Source: Allopontixanthobacter confluentis (GTDB lineage: Bacteria; Pseudomonadota; Alphaproteobacteria; Sphingomonadales; Sphingomonadaceae). Taken from it: a stretch of 64,000 nt of DNA. The stretch's first letter is position 1, and each line of letters opens with the position of its first letter. Below are positions 8,993 through 17,659 of the stretch, one piece after another. Position numbers and translations under genes: made by a program. The stretch is taken from NCBI RefSeq assembly GCF_009827615.1, contig NZ_WTYU01000001.1:889001-953000 (forward strand), in the 5' to 3' direction. Below the pieces are notes generated by a model. It was not told the DNA's origin. It searched no databases and worked only from the letters and a program-made list of their open reading frames with translations.

Positions 8993-9820
8993 TCAGTTCT
9001 TCGAGAAGAAGTCCACCAGATCCCCTGCCAGACGGTCTGTTACCGTGGCAAATACTGCGTGGGGTTCATTTTCATATTCGATCAAGGTCGCGTTTTCCAG
9101 CTGGCTGGCCACTGCCCGGCCAGTGGCATCAATAGGCACAGTCTTGTCTTCCGTGCCGTGAATGACCAGCGTCGGGACTGTGATATGCGGCACATCGGGC
9201 CGGAAATCGGTTGTCGCAAATGCCGCTGCCGACTGTAACGTCGCCCATTGCGCGCTTTTCATCGTGGTCTGCCATGCCCAGTGGCGCTCTTCATCGCTCA
9301 CCTGTGTGCCGGGGCCGCCTACACCATAGAAATCCTTGAAAAACCCGGTGAAGAAAGCGCGGAAGTCCGTCTTCATGCCCTTGGTCATTTCGTCAAAGGT
9401 TTCCTGCGGAACACCGTCGGGATTATCGTCTGTCTTGAGCATATAAGGGACGACTGAACTCACCAGTGCTGCGGCGGTGATGCCTTTGCCTGAATGGCGG
9501 CTCATGTAACGGGCAATCTCGCCGCCACCCATGGAAAACCCGGCCAGGCCGATATTTTCTTCAAGGCCAAGCGCTGCGATCAGATCAGCCAGATCGTCAC
9601 TGAATGTGTCGTAATCATAGCCTGTGGGCGCGTGGTCTGACTGACCAAACCCGCGCCGGTCATAGGCAATGGCGCGCATTCCCTTATCAGCCATAGCCAT
9701 CATGACAGGGTCCCAGCTGTCAGCCGAAAGCGGCCATCCGTGGATCAGGATTACAGGGCGGCCTTCACCCAGTTCCTTATATCTGATGCTGGTTCCGTCG
9801 CGGGTTTCAAAATAGGGCAT
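8993..9820 (-). CDS. Alpha/beta hydrolase, non-heme haloperoxidase/arylesterase type
   Basis: A 275-residue alpha/beta hydrolase. The oxyanion loop HGWPLSADSW, the nucleophile elbow GFSMGGG (Ser), the YDRRGFGQSD strand and the late HGTEDKTVPID and NEPHAVFAT segments give a complete Ser-Asp-His triad. The sequence resembles non-heme chloroperoxidases and arylesterases; the substrate is unknown. AAGGAA five bases upstream supports the ATG at 9820. It lies opposite in strand inside the SOS block, between imuB and LexA box 2; since LexA boxes work in both orientations, its promoter 134 bases from box 2 might also feel SOS control, but that is speculative. Confidence 0.9.
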   Translation of the reverse strand: MPYFETRDGTSIRYKELGEGRPVILIHGWPLSADSWDPVMMAMADKGMRAIAYDRRGFGQSDHAPTGYDYDTFSDDLADLIAALGLEENIGLAGFSMGGGEIARYMSRHSGKGITAAALVSSVVPYMLKTDDNPDGVPQETFDEMTKGMKTDFRAFFTGFFKDFYGVGGPGTQVSDEERHWAWQTTMKSAQWATLQSAAAFATTDFRPDVPHITVPTLVIHGTEDKTVPIDATGRAVASQLENATLIEYENEPHAVFATVTDRLAGDLVDFFSKN

Positions 9821-9953
9821 GATGTTCCTTACTGTTTGGCAGCACACGCTGCTGTTGTTTACCCAAAACCCGAAAGCGCTGCCTGTTCCTGAAATGGGCC
9901 ATGATGCTGAATTCACATGATTGTGCATAAGGGGCTAGGCGAATCCCTGTAAA

Positions 9954-9968
9954 GAACATATAAAGAAC
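9954..9968 (+). promoter_or_regulatory. LexA box 2 (SOS operator of the radical SAM-udgX-dnaE2 run)
   Basis: GAAC (9954-9957), ATATAAA, GAAC (9965-9968): a perfect GAAC-N7-GAAC alphaproteobacterial LexA site. It shares 13 of 15 bases with box 1 at 6488-6502. The centre contains TATAAA (9959-9964), a possible -10 element that would put the transcript start at or next to the ATG at 9971. No convincing -35 is seen. Confidence 0.88.
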
Positions 9969-9970
9969 AG

Positions 9971-11215
9971 ATGGGACAGCTGACCACGATTGAAAAACTC
10001 GAAATTCTGGCCGATGCCGCCAAATATGACGCCTCATGTGCATCATCTGGCACGGCTAAAAAGAATTCCATCGGCGGCAAGGGCATCGGCTCGACCGAAG
10101 GCATGGGAATCTGCCATGCCTACGCGCCTGACGGGCGCTGCATCTCGCTGTTGAAAGTGCTGCTGACCAATCACTGCATTTTTGATTGCCACTATTGTAT
10201 CAACCGCAAAAGCTCCGACGTGCGGCGTGCGCGTTTCACGCCGCAGGAAGTCGTGGACCTCACGCTCAGTTTCTATCGCCGCAATTATATCGAAGGGCTG
10301 TTCCTGTCTTCGGGCATCATCAAAAGTTCCAACCACACGATGGAACAGATGGTGGAAACGGCCCGTATCCTGCGGGAAGAACATGATTTTCGCGGTTACA
10401 TCCATCTCAAGACAATTCCCGAAGCAGACCCGGAATTGGTCTATCAGGCGGGGCTGTATGCAGACCGTGTGTCGATCAATGTCGAATTGCCGACCGATGC
10501 CGGGCTGACCCGTCTGGCGCCGGACAAGAACGCGCGCCAGATCGAAGGGGCCATGGGCGAAGTGAAATCGTCCATCATTGAAAACAAGGATGCGCGCAAA
10601 CGCTTCAAACATGCCCCGCGCTTTGCCCCGGCGGGACAGTCCACCCAGATGATCGTCGGGGCAGATACTGCCAGCGATGCCGATATTGTGGGCAAGGCCA
10701 GCCGCCTGTATGACGGGTTCGGCCTGCGGCGGGTCTATTATTCCGCCTTCAGCCCCATCCCTGATGCCAGCGCCGTGCTGCCGCTCAAACGTCCGCCGCT
10801 CATCCGCGAACATCGCCTGTATCAGTCAGACTGGCTGATGCGGTTCTATGGCTATTCCTCGCGCGAAGTCATGCAGGCAACCGGTACTGACGGCATGCTG
10901 CCGCTGGATATTGACCCCAAGCTGGCATGGGCGCTCAATTTCCGGGAAAACTTTCCGCTCGACGTGAACCGGGCCCCGCGCGAAATGCTGCTGCGGGTGC
11001 CGGGGCTGGGTGTGCGGGCCGTCAACCGCATTATTGCAGCCCGCAGGCATCATCTGCTGCGGCTGGATGATGTGGCGAAACTGACGGTGTCCATCGCCAA
11101 GGTGCGGCCATTTCTGGTGGCGGCTGACTGGCGGCCCACCATGCTGACTGACCGGTCAGACCTGCGCAGCCTGCTGGCGCCCAGGCAGGAACAGCTGGAA
11201 CTGTTTGCCGCATGA
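9971..11215 (+). CDS. Putative DNA modification/repair radical SAM protein (SplB-like) with C-terminal helix-hairpin-helix
   Basis: A 414-residue radical SAM enzyme. The cluster motif CxxxCxxC is C69-IFD-C73-HY-C76, and the N-terminus KLEILADAAKYDASCASSGT is characteristic of the group annotated as putative DNA modification/repair radical SAM proteins, distantly related to spore photoproduct lyase. The C-terminus (about residues 340-380) holds a helix-hairpin-helix, VPGLGVRAVNRIIAARR, suggesting DNA binding. The substrate lesion is unknown. ATG 9971 lies two bases after LexA box 2 and has no Shine-Dalgarno sequence; the family N-terminus fits this start. It overlaps the next gene by four bases (ATGA), implying translational coupling. 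Confidence 0.9.
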   Translation: MGQLTTIEKLEILADAAKYDASCASSGTAKKNSIGGKGIGSTEGMGICHAYAPDGRCISLLKVLLTNHCIFDCHYCINRKSSDVRRARFTPQEVVDLTLSFYRRNYIEGLFLSSGIIKSSNHTMEQMVETARILREEHDFRGYIHLKTIPEADPELVYQAGLYADRVSINVELPTDAGLTRLAPDKNARQIEGAMGEVKSSIIENKDARKRFKHAPRFAPAGQSTQMIVGADTASDADIVGKASRLYDGFGLRRVYYSAFSPIPDASAVLPLKRPPLIREHRLYQSDWLMRFYGYSSREVMQATGTDGMLPLDIDPKLAWALNFRENFPLDVNRAPREMLLRVPGLGVRAVNRIIAARRHHLLRLDDVAKLTVSIAKVRPFLVAADWRPTMLTDRSDLRSLLAPRQEQLELFAA

Positions 11216-12654
11216 CAGCGCTGCAACATGTCAAGCTGGGCGCGTATTACGTCGTCACCCTGCCGGAACCCGATGATTTCGATTTCTGGCGCGAACGCGC
11301 CCGCGCATTGGTGCAATCTGATGTGCCGCCGGACCGTGTGGCATGGGTGGAACCGGGCGGATCAGGCAATTTGTTTTCCCATGGCGAACGGCGGATGCCG
11401 GTGCCCGATGTCACAGCCCCGCAAGTGCGCGCGAGCCGGGCTTTTGTAACCCTGGCCAAAAATGCCATTCTGCACACAGATGCAGAACGGTTTGCCTTGC
11501 TCTACCGCTTGTTATGGCGGCATCAGGCCAATCCGCGCATCATGGAAGACAAGACTGATGGCGATGTGCGCCGGATTGACGAACTGGCGCGGATCGTGCG
11601 GCGTGACAGTCACAAGATGCACGCTTTCGTCCGTTTCCGCCTGGTGGAAGAATCCGACGAGGAAGAAGCGGGCGAACATTATGTAGCCTGGTTTGAGCCG
11701 GAACATCACATCCTGCGCGCCAATGCCGGTTTCTTCATGCGCCGCTTTGCCAATATGAAATGGTCCATCCTCACCCCGCGCGGTAGCCTGCACTGGGATG
11801 GCAAGGTGATGGAAGAAGGCCCGCCAGCACAGCGTAGTGATGCGCCGGTGGGCGATCCGGCAGAAGATTTGTGGCGCAAATATTATGCCTCCACTTTCAA
11901 TCCGTCGCGCCTGAAAATTGGCGCCATGCTGAAGGAAATGCCCAAAAAATACTGGAAGAACATGCCCGAGGCATCGCTCATCCCTGAACTGGTGGCAGGC
12001 GCACAGGCCCGCGAAAGCGCGATGGTGGCCGCAGGCGAAATAAAGGACGAAGCCCGGCCCGATACGCTGGCGGCAATCGAAAAGGCGCTGCAGACCTGCC
12101 GCCGCTGCCCGATTGCAGAATTGGGCACAAACCCTGTTATGGGTGAAGGGCTATTAGATGCACCGCTGATGATCGTGGGGGAACAACCAGGCGATCAGGA
12201 AGATGTGCAGGGCAGACCATTTGTGGGGCCGGCCGGCCAATTGCTGGATATGCATCTGGCACAAGCCGGAATTGACCGGCAGGGCGCCTATGTCACCAAC
12301 ACAGTCAAACATTTCAAATATGTGATGCGCGGCAAAAGGCGACTGCATCAATCCCCCACTGCCAAGGAAATCGACAGTTGCCGCTGGTGGGTGGACAGCG
12401 AACGCGCGCTGGTAAAGCCAAGGCTGGTGCTGGCACTGGGGGCCAGCGCGGCACGCGGCGTTCTGGGCCGTACTGTTAGCATTTCACGCGCTCGCGGTGT
12501 CCCGAAAATGCTGGATGATGGCAGCGAATTGTGGATCACTGCCCATCCATCCTATCTGCTGCGTCTGGAAGGCCCTGCGCGCGAGGAACAGGAAAAGTTG
12601 TTTACTGCCGACCTTGCCGCTGTGGCGGCCCGTCTGACGGAACTTGTGGCTTGA
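11212..12654 (+). CDS. udgX: DUF4130 - UdgX fusion: uracil-DNA glycosylase superfamily protein that may crosslink to abasic DNA
   Basis: A 480-residue two-part protein. Residues ~1-235 match the DUF4130 family, usually found next to radical SAM repair proteins. Residues ~280-480 are a UdgX-type uracil-DNA glycosylase: CRRCPIAELG (Fe-S cysteines), GEQPGDQED from G323 (motif 1), FVGPAGQLLD, VTNTVKHFK, the UdgX-specific loop KRRLHQSP with H379, and HPSYLLR near the end. In the mycobacterial UdgX the matching His becomes covalently attached to the deoxyribose after uracil excision; conservation here predicts the same suicide chemistry. The start overlaps the radical SAM stop, and the end overlaps dnaE2. 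Confidence 0.93.
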   Translation: MTALQHVKLGAYYVVTLPEPDDFDFWRERARALVQSDVPPDRVAWVEPGGSGNLFSHGERRMPVPDVTAPQVRASRAFVTLAKNAILHTDAERFALLYRLLWRHQANPRIMEDKTDGDVRRIDELARIVRRDSHKMHAFVRFRLVEESDEEEAGEHYVAWFEPEHHILRANAGFFMRRFANMKWSILTPRGSLHWDGKVMEEGPPAQRSDAPVGDPAEDLWRKYYASTFNPSRLKIGAMLKEMPKKYWKNMPEASLIPELVAGAQARESAMVAAGEIKDEARPDTLAAIEKALQTCRRCPIAELGTNPVMGEGLLDAPLMIVGEQPGDQEDVQGRPFVGPAGQLLDMHLAQAGIDRQGAYVTNTVKHFKYVMRGKRRLHQSPTAKEIDSCRWWVDSERALVKPRLVLALGASAARGVLGRTVSISRARGVPKMLDDGSELWITAHPSYLLRLEGPAREEQEKLFTADLAAVAARLTELVA

Positions 12655-15600
12655 CGTGCCGGAAGGTGCTCTCACCCCTGACAAGCGCCGGATCGACCTT
12701 GATCCCGACCTGATCGACGCGCCTGCGCGCGCGCCTTTTGTGGAACTGGGCATGGTTACCTGCTTCAGCTTTCTGCGCGGCGCATCGGATGCGGTGGACC
12801 TGGTGATGGCCGCCCGCTCATTGGGGTATGATGCCCTGGGAATTGCCGATGCCAACAGCATGGCGGGCGTTGTTCGCGTGCATACAGAAGCAAAGACGCT
12901 CAAATTGCGGCCCGTAATCGGCTGCCGGATAGAAACTTCCGAAGGCTTGAGCTTTCTGGCCTATCCCCGCGACCGCGCTGCCTATGGGCAGCTGTGTAAG
13001 CTGATTTCAGCCGGGCGGATGCAGACCCTGGAAGGCGATTGGCAGGCCAAGGGGGCATGCGACATTTCGCTGGCGATGCTGGCAGACCATGCAGAAGGTG
13101 TGCAACTGGTGCTGTTGCCGCCAGCAGATCTGGATATGCAAGTGCATGTGCCGGGCTGGGCGGGCAATGTCGTGGGAATGGATGGCAACCGGCTGGACCG
13201 TTCCGTAACCGCGCCATTCGCCGATATTCTGCCCCATCTGGCCCAAGGGCTGCCGGGCCTGCGGCATATTGCGGCCAGCTATCTTTATTGCGGCGATGAT
13301 ATTGCCCGGATTGACCGGATCGATGCCATGGCCGCTGCCAGCGGCATGACGCTGCTGGCCACCAATGATGTGCATTATGCCACGCCTGACCGGCGCCCGT
13401 TGCAGGATGTGATGGTGGCCATACAGCACAGGACCACGGTGGACCGGGCAGGGCATCTGCTGCATGGTAATGCGGAACGCTATCTTAAATCACCCCGGCA
13501 GATGGCGGAACTGTTTGCCCGCTGGCCCCATGCCATAAAATCTGCACGCGAAGTGGCAGATGGGTGCAATTTCAGCCTTGATGAATTGCGTTACGAATAT
13601 CCTGAAGACATTTATCCCGATGGTCAGACCCCGCAGGAACATCTTGAAGAACAGACATGGGAAGGCGCAAAATGGCGTTATCCCAATGGCTTGCCAGACA
13701 GTGTTCGCGATACGTTGAAGCGCGAACTGGCGCTGATTGGCAAACTGGATCTGGCGCGATATTTCCTCACCATCAAGGATATCGTGGATTTTGCGCGCAA
13801 GAAAGTTAGCCCGCCCATCCTGTGCCAGGGGCGTGGCAGTGCCGCGAATTCGGCAGTCTGTTATTGCCTGGAAATCACCAATGTCGACCCGGCCAAACAC
13901 GCGCTATTGTTTGATCGCTTCATATCGGAAGAACGCAAGGAGCCGCCCGATATCGATGTCGATTTCGAACATGAACGGCGCGAGGAAGTGATCCAGTATA
14001 TCTACCGCCGCTATGGCCGCCACCGCGCCGGATTATGCGCCACGGTGGTCCATTATCGCCCGCGCATGGCCATCCGCGAAGTGGGCAAAGCCATGGGTCT
14101 GAGCGAAGATATAACCAGCGCCATTTCCCGCACGGTGTGGGGCGGCCACGGGCGCGAGATTGGCGAAAAACATGTCGAGGAAACAGGCATGGACCTGGCC
14201 GACCCCCACTTGCGGCGGGTTTTGAAACTGACCGAACAAATGATTGGAATGCCTCGGCATTTGTCCCAGCATGTGGGCGGTTTCATTCTGACGGAAAGCG
14301 CCCTGACCCAGACCGTGCCGATCGGCAATGGTGCCATGCCCGACCGCACCTTCATCGAATGGGACAAGGACGATATTGAAGCGCTGGGCATATTGAAAGT
14401 GGATGTGCTGGCGCTGGGCATGCTGACCTGTATCAGGAAATGCCTCGATCTGCTTGAAAACCATCATGAAAGGCGGTTGGAACTGGCCACTGTACCGCGT
14501 GAGGATCCGGAAACATACGCCATGCTGCGCAAGGGGGATTCGCTGGGCGTGTTTCAGGTGGAAAGCCGCGCGCAGATGAATATGCTGCCGCGCCTGCGGC
14601 CGCGCGAATTTTACGATCTGGTCATTCAGGTGGCCATTGTGCGCCCCGGGCCAATTCAGGGCGATATGGTCCACCCCTATCTGAAACGCAGGCGGGGGGA
14701 AGAAAAGGTGGTCATCCCCGCGCCGGGGCCAGCGCATGGACCGCCAGACGAGCTGTCCTCCATCCTCGAACGGACACTGGGCGTGCCGATTTTTCAGGAA
14801 CAGGCGATGAAAATTGCGCTGGATGCCGCGCGTTTCTCCTCGCTTGAAGCCAACCGCCTGCGCAAGGCCATGGCCACATTCCGCAGCCGCGGGATGGTGG
14901 ATGAATTGCAGGACATGATGGTGGAACGCATGGTGGGGCGCGGATATGACCGTGAATTCGCCCAGCGGTGCTTCAACCAGATCCGCGGCTTTGGCGAATA
15001 TGGCTTTCCTGAAAGCCATGCGGCCAGCTTTGCCCATCTGGTCTATGTATCCAGCTGGCTGAAATGCCATTTTCCGGCAGCTTTTGGCTGCGCGCTGCTG
15101 AATTCTCAACCCATGGGCTTTTATGCGCCGGCACAGATTGTGCGTGATGCGGTGGAACATGGGGTGGAAGTGCTGCCAGTGGATGTGAACCATTCCGGGT
15201 GGGACTGCACATTGGAAGAAGTGGGCGTGCTGACTGGATATGAACAAGATAGCGGGCGGATGGACCGTCATGTCGCCCTGCGGCTTGGGCTGCGGCAGGT
15301 GGACGGTCTGCCGGAACATATTGCCGCCTTGCTGGTGGCAGAACGGGTGGAAAATGGCCCTTACGCCGATGTCGCTGCCTTGCGTGACCGGGCGCGGCTT
15401 TCGCCTGCCCATATCGAGCGGCTTGCCTCTGCTGATTGCTTTGGATCGATGAATTTGCCCCGCCGGCAGGCTCTGTGGGATGCCCGCAGCCTGGTGGGCG
15501 GGCCTGATCTGCCGCTGTTCAAATATTCCCAGGCGCGCGATGAAGGGGCCGAAGCGGCACGCACCCATTTGCCGCAAATGCCCTTGTCCGAAGAAGTGGT

Positions 15601-16150
15601 GGCAGATTACCAGACCCAGCGACTGAGCCTGAAAGCGCATCCGATGGCTTTTCTGCGGGCCAGCCTTGGCGAACGCGGCTTTGTGCGTGCGTGCGATCTT
15701 CGGAGCCGCAAGTTCCGTTCCATGGTGCAAGTGGCAGGCGTGGTGCTGATCCGCCAGCGCCCCGGCAGTGCCAAGGGGGTATGCTTTATTACGCTGGAGG
15801 ATGAGACGGGCGTCATCAATTTGGTGGTCTGGCCCGATCTGAAGGAAAAGCAGCGCAAGGTAGTGATGGGTTCACGCCTGATGGAAGTGCGCGGCAGGGT
15901 GGAATATGATGACGAGGTGATCCATGTCATCGCCGCCCATATGACGGATGCAACGCATGAATTGCAGCGCCTGTCTGATGATATGCTGAACGCCCCTGTT
16001 GCCCGCGGCGATCATTGCGGCAACCAGCAGCCTTCCACATTCACCCCGCGAGAGGATATTGACGCCATGCCGGGGGAACGCGAATGCGGATACCATCAGG
16101 GCCATCCGCGCAATGTCAGAATCATTCCGCGCTCGCGGGATTTCCATTGA
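12644..16150 (+). CDS. dnaE2: Error-prone DNA polymerase DnaE2 (ImuC)
   Basis: The 1168-residue C-family polymerase of the SOS mutasome. It opens with a PHP domain (FVELGMVTCFSFLRGASDAVDLVMAA...), has the palm acidic motif PDIDVDFEHERR with D436/D438/D440, a helix-hairpin-helix region around GYDREFAQRCFNQIRGFGEYGFPESHAASFA, an OB fold (VQVAGVVLIRQRPGSAKGVCFITLEDETG) and ends with HPRNVRIIPRSRDFH, the classic DnaE2 tail. Slightly longer than the usual 1030-1150. The start is TTG 12644 or GTG 12656; both sit at the udgX stop (12652-12654), so the genes are coupled. Expected to need ImuB for clamp access. Confidence 0.95.
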   Translation: MWLDVPEGALTPDKRRIDLDPDLIDAPARAPFVELGMVTCFSFLRGASDAVDLVMAARSLGYDALGIADANSMAGVVRVHTEAKTLKLRPVIGCRIETSEGLSFLAYPRDRAAYGQLCKLISAGRMQTLEGDWQAKGACDISLAMLADHAEGVQLVLLPPADLDMQVHVPGWAGNVVGMDGNRLDRSVTAPFADILPHLAQGLPGLRHIAASYLYCGDDIARIDRIDAMAAASGMTLLATNDVHYATPDRRPLQDVMVAIQHRTTVDRAGHLLHGNAERYLKSPRQMAELFARWPHAIKSAREVADGCNFSLDELRYEYPEDIYPDGQTPQEHLEEQTWEGAKWRYPNGLPDSVRDTLKRELALIGKLDLARYFLTIKDIVDFARKKVSPPILCQGRGSAANSAVCYCLEITNVDPAKHALLFDRFISEERKEPPDIDVDFEHERREEVIQYIYRRYGRHRAGLCATVVHYRPRMAIREVGKAMGLSEDITSAISRTVWGGHGREIGEKHVEETGMDLADPHLRRVLKLTEQMIGMPRHLSQHVGGFILTESALTQTVPIGNGAMPDRTFIEWDKDDIEALGILKVDVLALGMLTCIRKCLDLLENHHERRLELATVPREDPETYAMLRKGDSLGVFQVESRAQMNMLPRLRPREFYDLVIQVAIVRPGPIQGDMVHPYLKRRRGEEKVVIPAPGPAHGPPDELSSILERTLGVPIFQEQAMKIALDAARFSSLEANRLRKAMATFRSRGMVDELQDMMVERMVGRGYDREFAQRCFNQIRGFGEYGFPESHAASFAHLVYVSSWLKCHFPAAFGCALLNSQPMGFYAPAQIVRDAVEHGVEVLPVDVNHSGWDCTLEEVGVLTGYEQDSGRMDRHVALRLGLRQVDGLPEHIAALLVAERVENGPYADVAALRDRARLSPAHIERLASADCFGSMNLPRRQALWDARSLVGGPDLPLFKYSQARDEGAEAARTHLPQMPLSEEVVADYQTQRLSLKAHPMAFLRASLGERGFVRACDLRSRKFRSMVQVAGVVLIRQRPGSAKGVCFITLEDETGVINLVVWPDLKEKQRKVVMGSRLMEVRGRVEYDDEVIHVIAAHMTDATHELQRLSDDMLNAPVARGDHCGNQQPSTFTPREDIDAMPGERECGYHQGHPRNVRIIPRSRDFH

Positions 16151-16151
16151 T

Positions 16152-16886
16152 ATGAAATCTATCAGACTTTCGCGCCGCATTGGCACGTTCCAACTGGACC
16201 GGATGATGATTGGCGCGCTGATGGCACTGGCAGCCGTTTCAGGCGCACTGGCATGGCTGGCGCAGCACCCTCACCATGACCCGTGGGCGCCCTTCAATCT
16301 CAACCATCCGGATGGGTGGGCCACCGCCGTGAAACGCGCGCGGATGCACGCCGACCCGCAGCTTTGCCGCGAAGTTCTGGAACGCAGCGATGTGGCATTT
16401 GCCACGCTGTCAGAACAGGGCGATGGCGATTGCCAGCGCGATGATCTGGCAGTGCTGCCGGACTTGCCGTTAAGCCCTGCTGACCCATCTGCCACGTGCC
16501 GCACAGGAGCTGGCATGTATGAATGGATGGAAAAAACAGTCCAGCCAGCAGCGGTGGAAACCTTTGGCAAAAAAGTCGCCAGGGTTGAGCATTTTGGCAC
16601 TTATAGCTGCCGCCGCATCAACAATCGGCCAGATGGCAGATGGAGCCAGCATGCCACTGCCAATGCTATCGACATAGCCGCTTTTGTGCTGGAAGACGGG
16701 CGCAGGATCAGCATTGTGCAAGACTGGCAAGCGATGCCGGAAAACGATGATGCCCGGTTCCTGACCATCGCCCGCGACGGCGCCTGCAACTATTTTTCGA
16801 CAGTCCTATCGCCGGATTATAATGCGGCACACCGCGACCATTTCCATCTGGACCAGTCTTCTGCCTATCGCGGAGCGTGCCGCTGA
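16152..16886 (+). CDS. Extensin-like C-terminal family protein (membrane-anchored, M15-like)
   Basis: A 244-residue protein with one N-terminal hydrophobic helix (MIGALMALAAVSGALAWLA), so probably anchored in the inner membrane facing the periplasm. The rest matches the bacterial extensin-like C-terminal family: CRTGAGMYEWMEKTVQPAA, VEHFGTYSCRRINNRPDGRWSQHATANAIDIAAF and AHRDHFHLD. The paired H...D and H.H.D residues resemble the zinc sites of VanY-type peptidases, so a cell-wall role is possible but unproven. ATG 16152 begins two bases after the dnaE2 stop; an in-frame ATG at 16113 inside dnaE2 is an alternative. Its stop is one base from the convergent phoB stop. Confidence 0.85.
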   Translation: MKSIRLSRRIGTFQLDRMMIGALMALAAVSGALAWLAQHPHHDPWAPFNLNHPDGWATAVKRARMHADPQLCREVLERSDVAFATLSEQGDGDCQRDDLAVLPDLPLSPADPSATCRTGAGMYEWMEKTVQPAAVETFGKKVARVEHFGTYSCRRINNRPDGRWSQHATANAIDIAAFVLEDGRRISIVQDWQAMPENDDARFLTIARDGACNYFSTVLSPDYNAAHRDHFHLDQSSAYRGACR

Positions 16887-16887
16887 T

Positions 16888-17580
16888 TCAGACCGCTTCC
16901 ATGGAATAGCCGGCAGAGCGCACAGTGCGGATAGGGTCACGCGCGCCGTCCATTTCAATCGCTTTTCGCAACCGGCGGATGTGCACATCCACCGTGCGCA
17001 GTTCGATATCGCTATCCGTTCCCCAGACGCCGTCCAGCAATTGCCCGCGAGAAAACACCCGCCCTGGGCTTTCCATGAAAAATTTCAGCAACCGGTATTC
17101 GGTCGGCCCCAATTGCAATATGCGGCTGCGCCGTTCCACCTTATGCGCCACAGGGTCGAGGCTGATATCCCCCACTTCCACCATTTCGCCTGCCAATACA
17201 GGGCGGATGCGCCGCATCACGGCGGCCACCCGGGCCAGCAATTCGCGCGGGGAAAACGGTTTGGTCACATAATCGTCAGCACCCGTTTCGAGGCCGCGAA
17301 TGCGGTCATCCTCGTTTTCGCGGGCTGTCAGCATGATGATCGGGACGTGAGCGGTGGCCTTGTCCCGGCGCAGCCTGCGGCAGACTTCGATGCCACTGGT
17401 GCCTTCAATCATCCAGTCCAGAATGACCAGATCGGGCACATCTTCTGCCGCCAGAATCAGGGCTTCATCGCCATCTGGTGTTGATCGGACATCGTAGCCT
17501 TCGTTCTGGAAACGGAATTCCAGCAGTTCTGCCAGCGATGGATCGTCTTCGACCAGAAGTAGTTTGGCTGCAGGCATCAA
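16888..17580 (-). CDS. phoB: Phosphate regulon response regulator
   Basis: A 230-residue OmpR/PhoB-type response regulator. The receiver has LVEDDPSLAELLEF, the phosphorylated Asp in LVILDWMIEG, the TARENE switch region and the KPFSPRELLARV lysine. The C-terminal winged helix (from about residue 135) includes TEYRLLKFFMESPGRVFSRGQLL and VDVHIRRLRKAI. It is the last gene of the minus-strand phosphate cluster, 79 bases after phoU, and is the likely binder of the Pho box at 22864-22881. Confidence 0.96.
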   Translation of the reverse strand: MMPAAKLLLVEDDPSLAELLEFRFQNEGYDVRSTPDGDEALILAAEDVPDLVILDWMIEGTSGIEVCRRLRRDKATAHVPIIMLTARENEDDRIRGLETGADDYVTKPFSPRELLARVAAVMRRIRPVLAGEMVEVGDISLDPVAHKVERRSRILQLGPTEYRLLKFFMESPGRVFSRGQLLDGVWGTDSDIELRTVDVHIRRLRKAIEMDGARDPIRTVRSAGYSMEAV

Positions 17581-17659
17581 AATGTCTCGCTATCGTTGCT
17601 TGACCCTACCTGACACTAGCAATGTTACGCCTTCACGACATGATTATGACGCGGACGGG

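Noticed and set aside
14033-15730. Open frame of 565 codons on the minus strand inside dnaE2
   Set aside because: Antisense to a clear DnaE2 reading frame; composition is His/Gln/Arg rich as in GC-skewed shadow frames, and no domain is recognisable.
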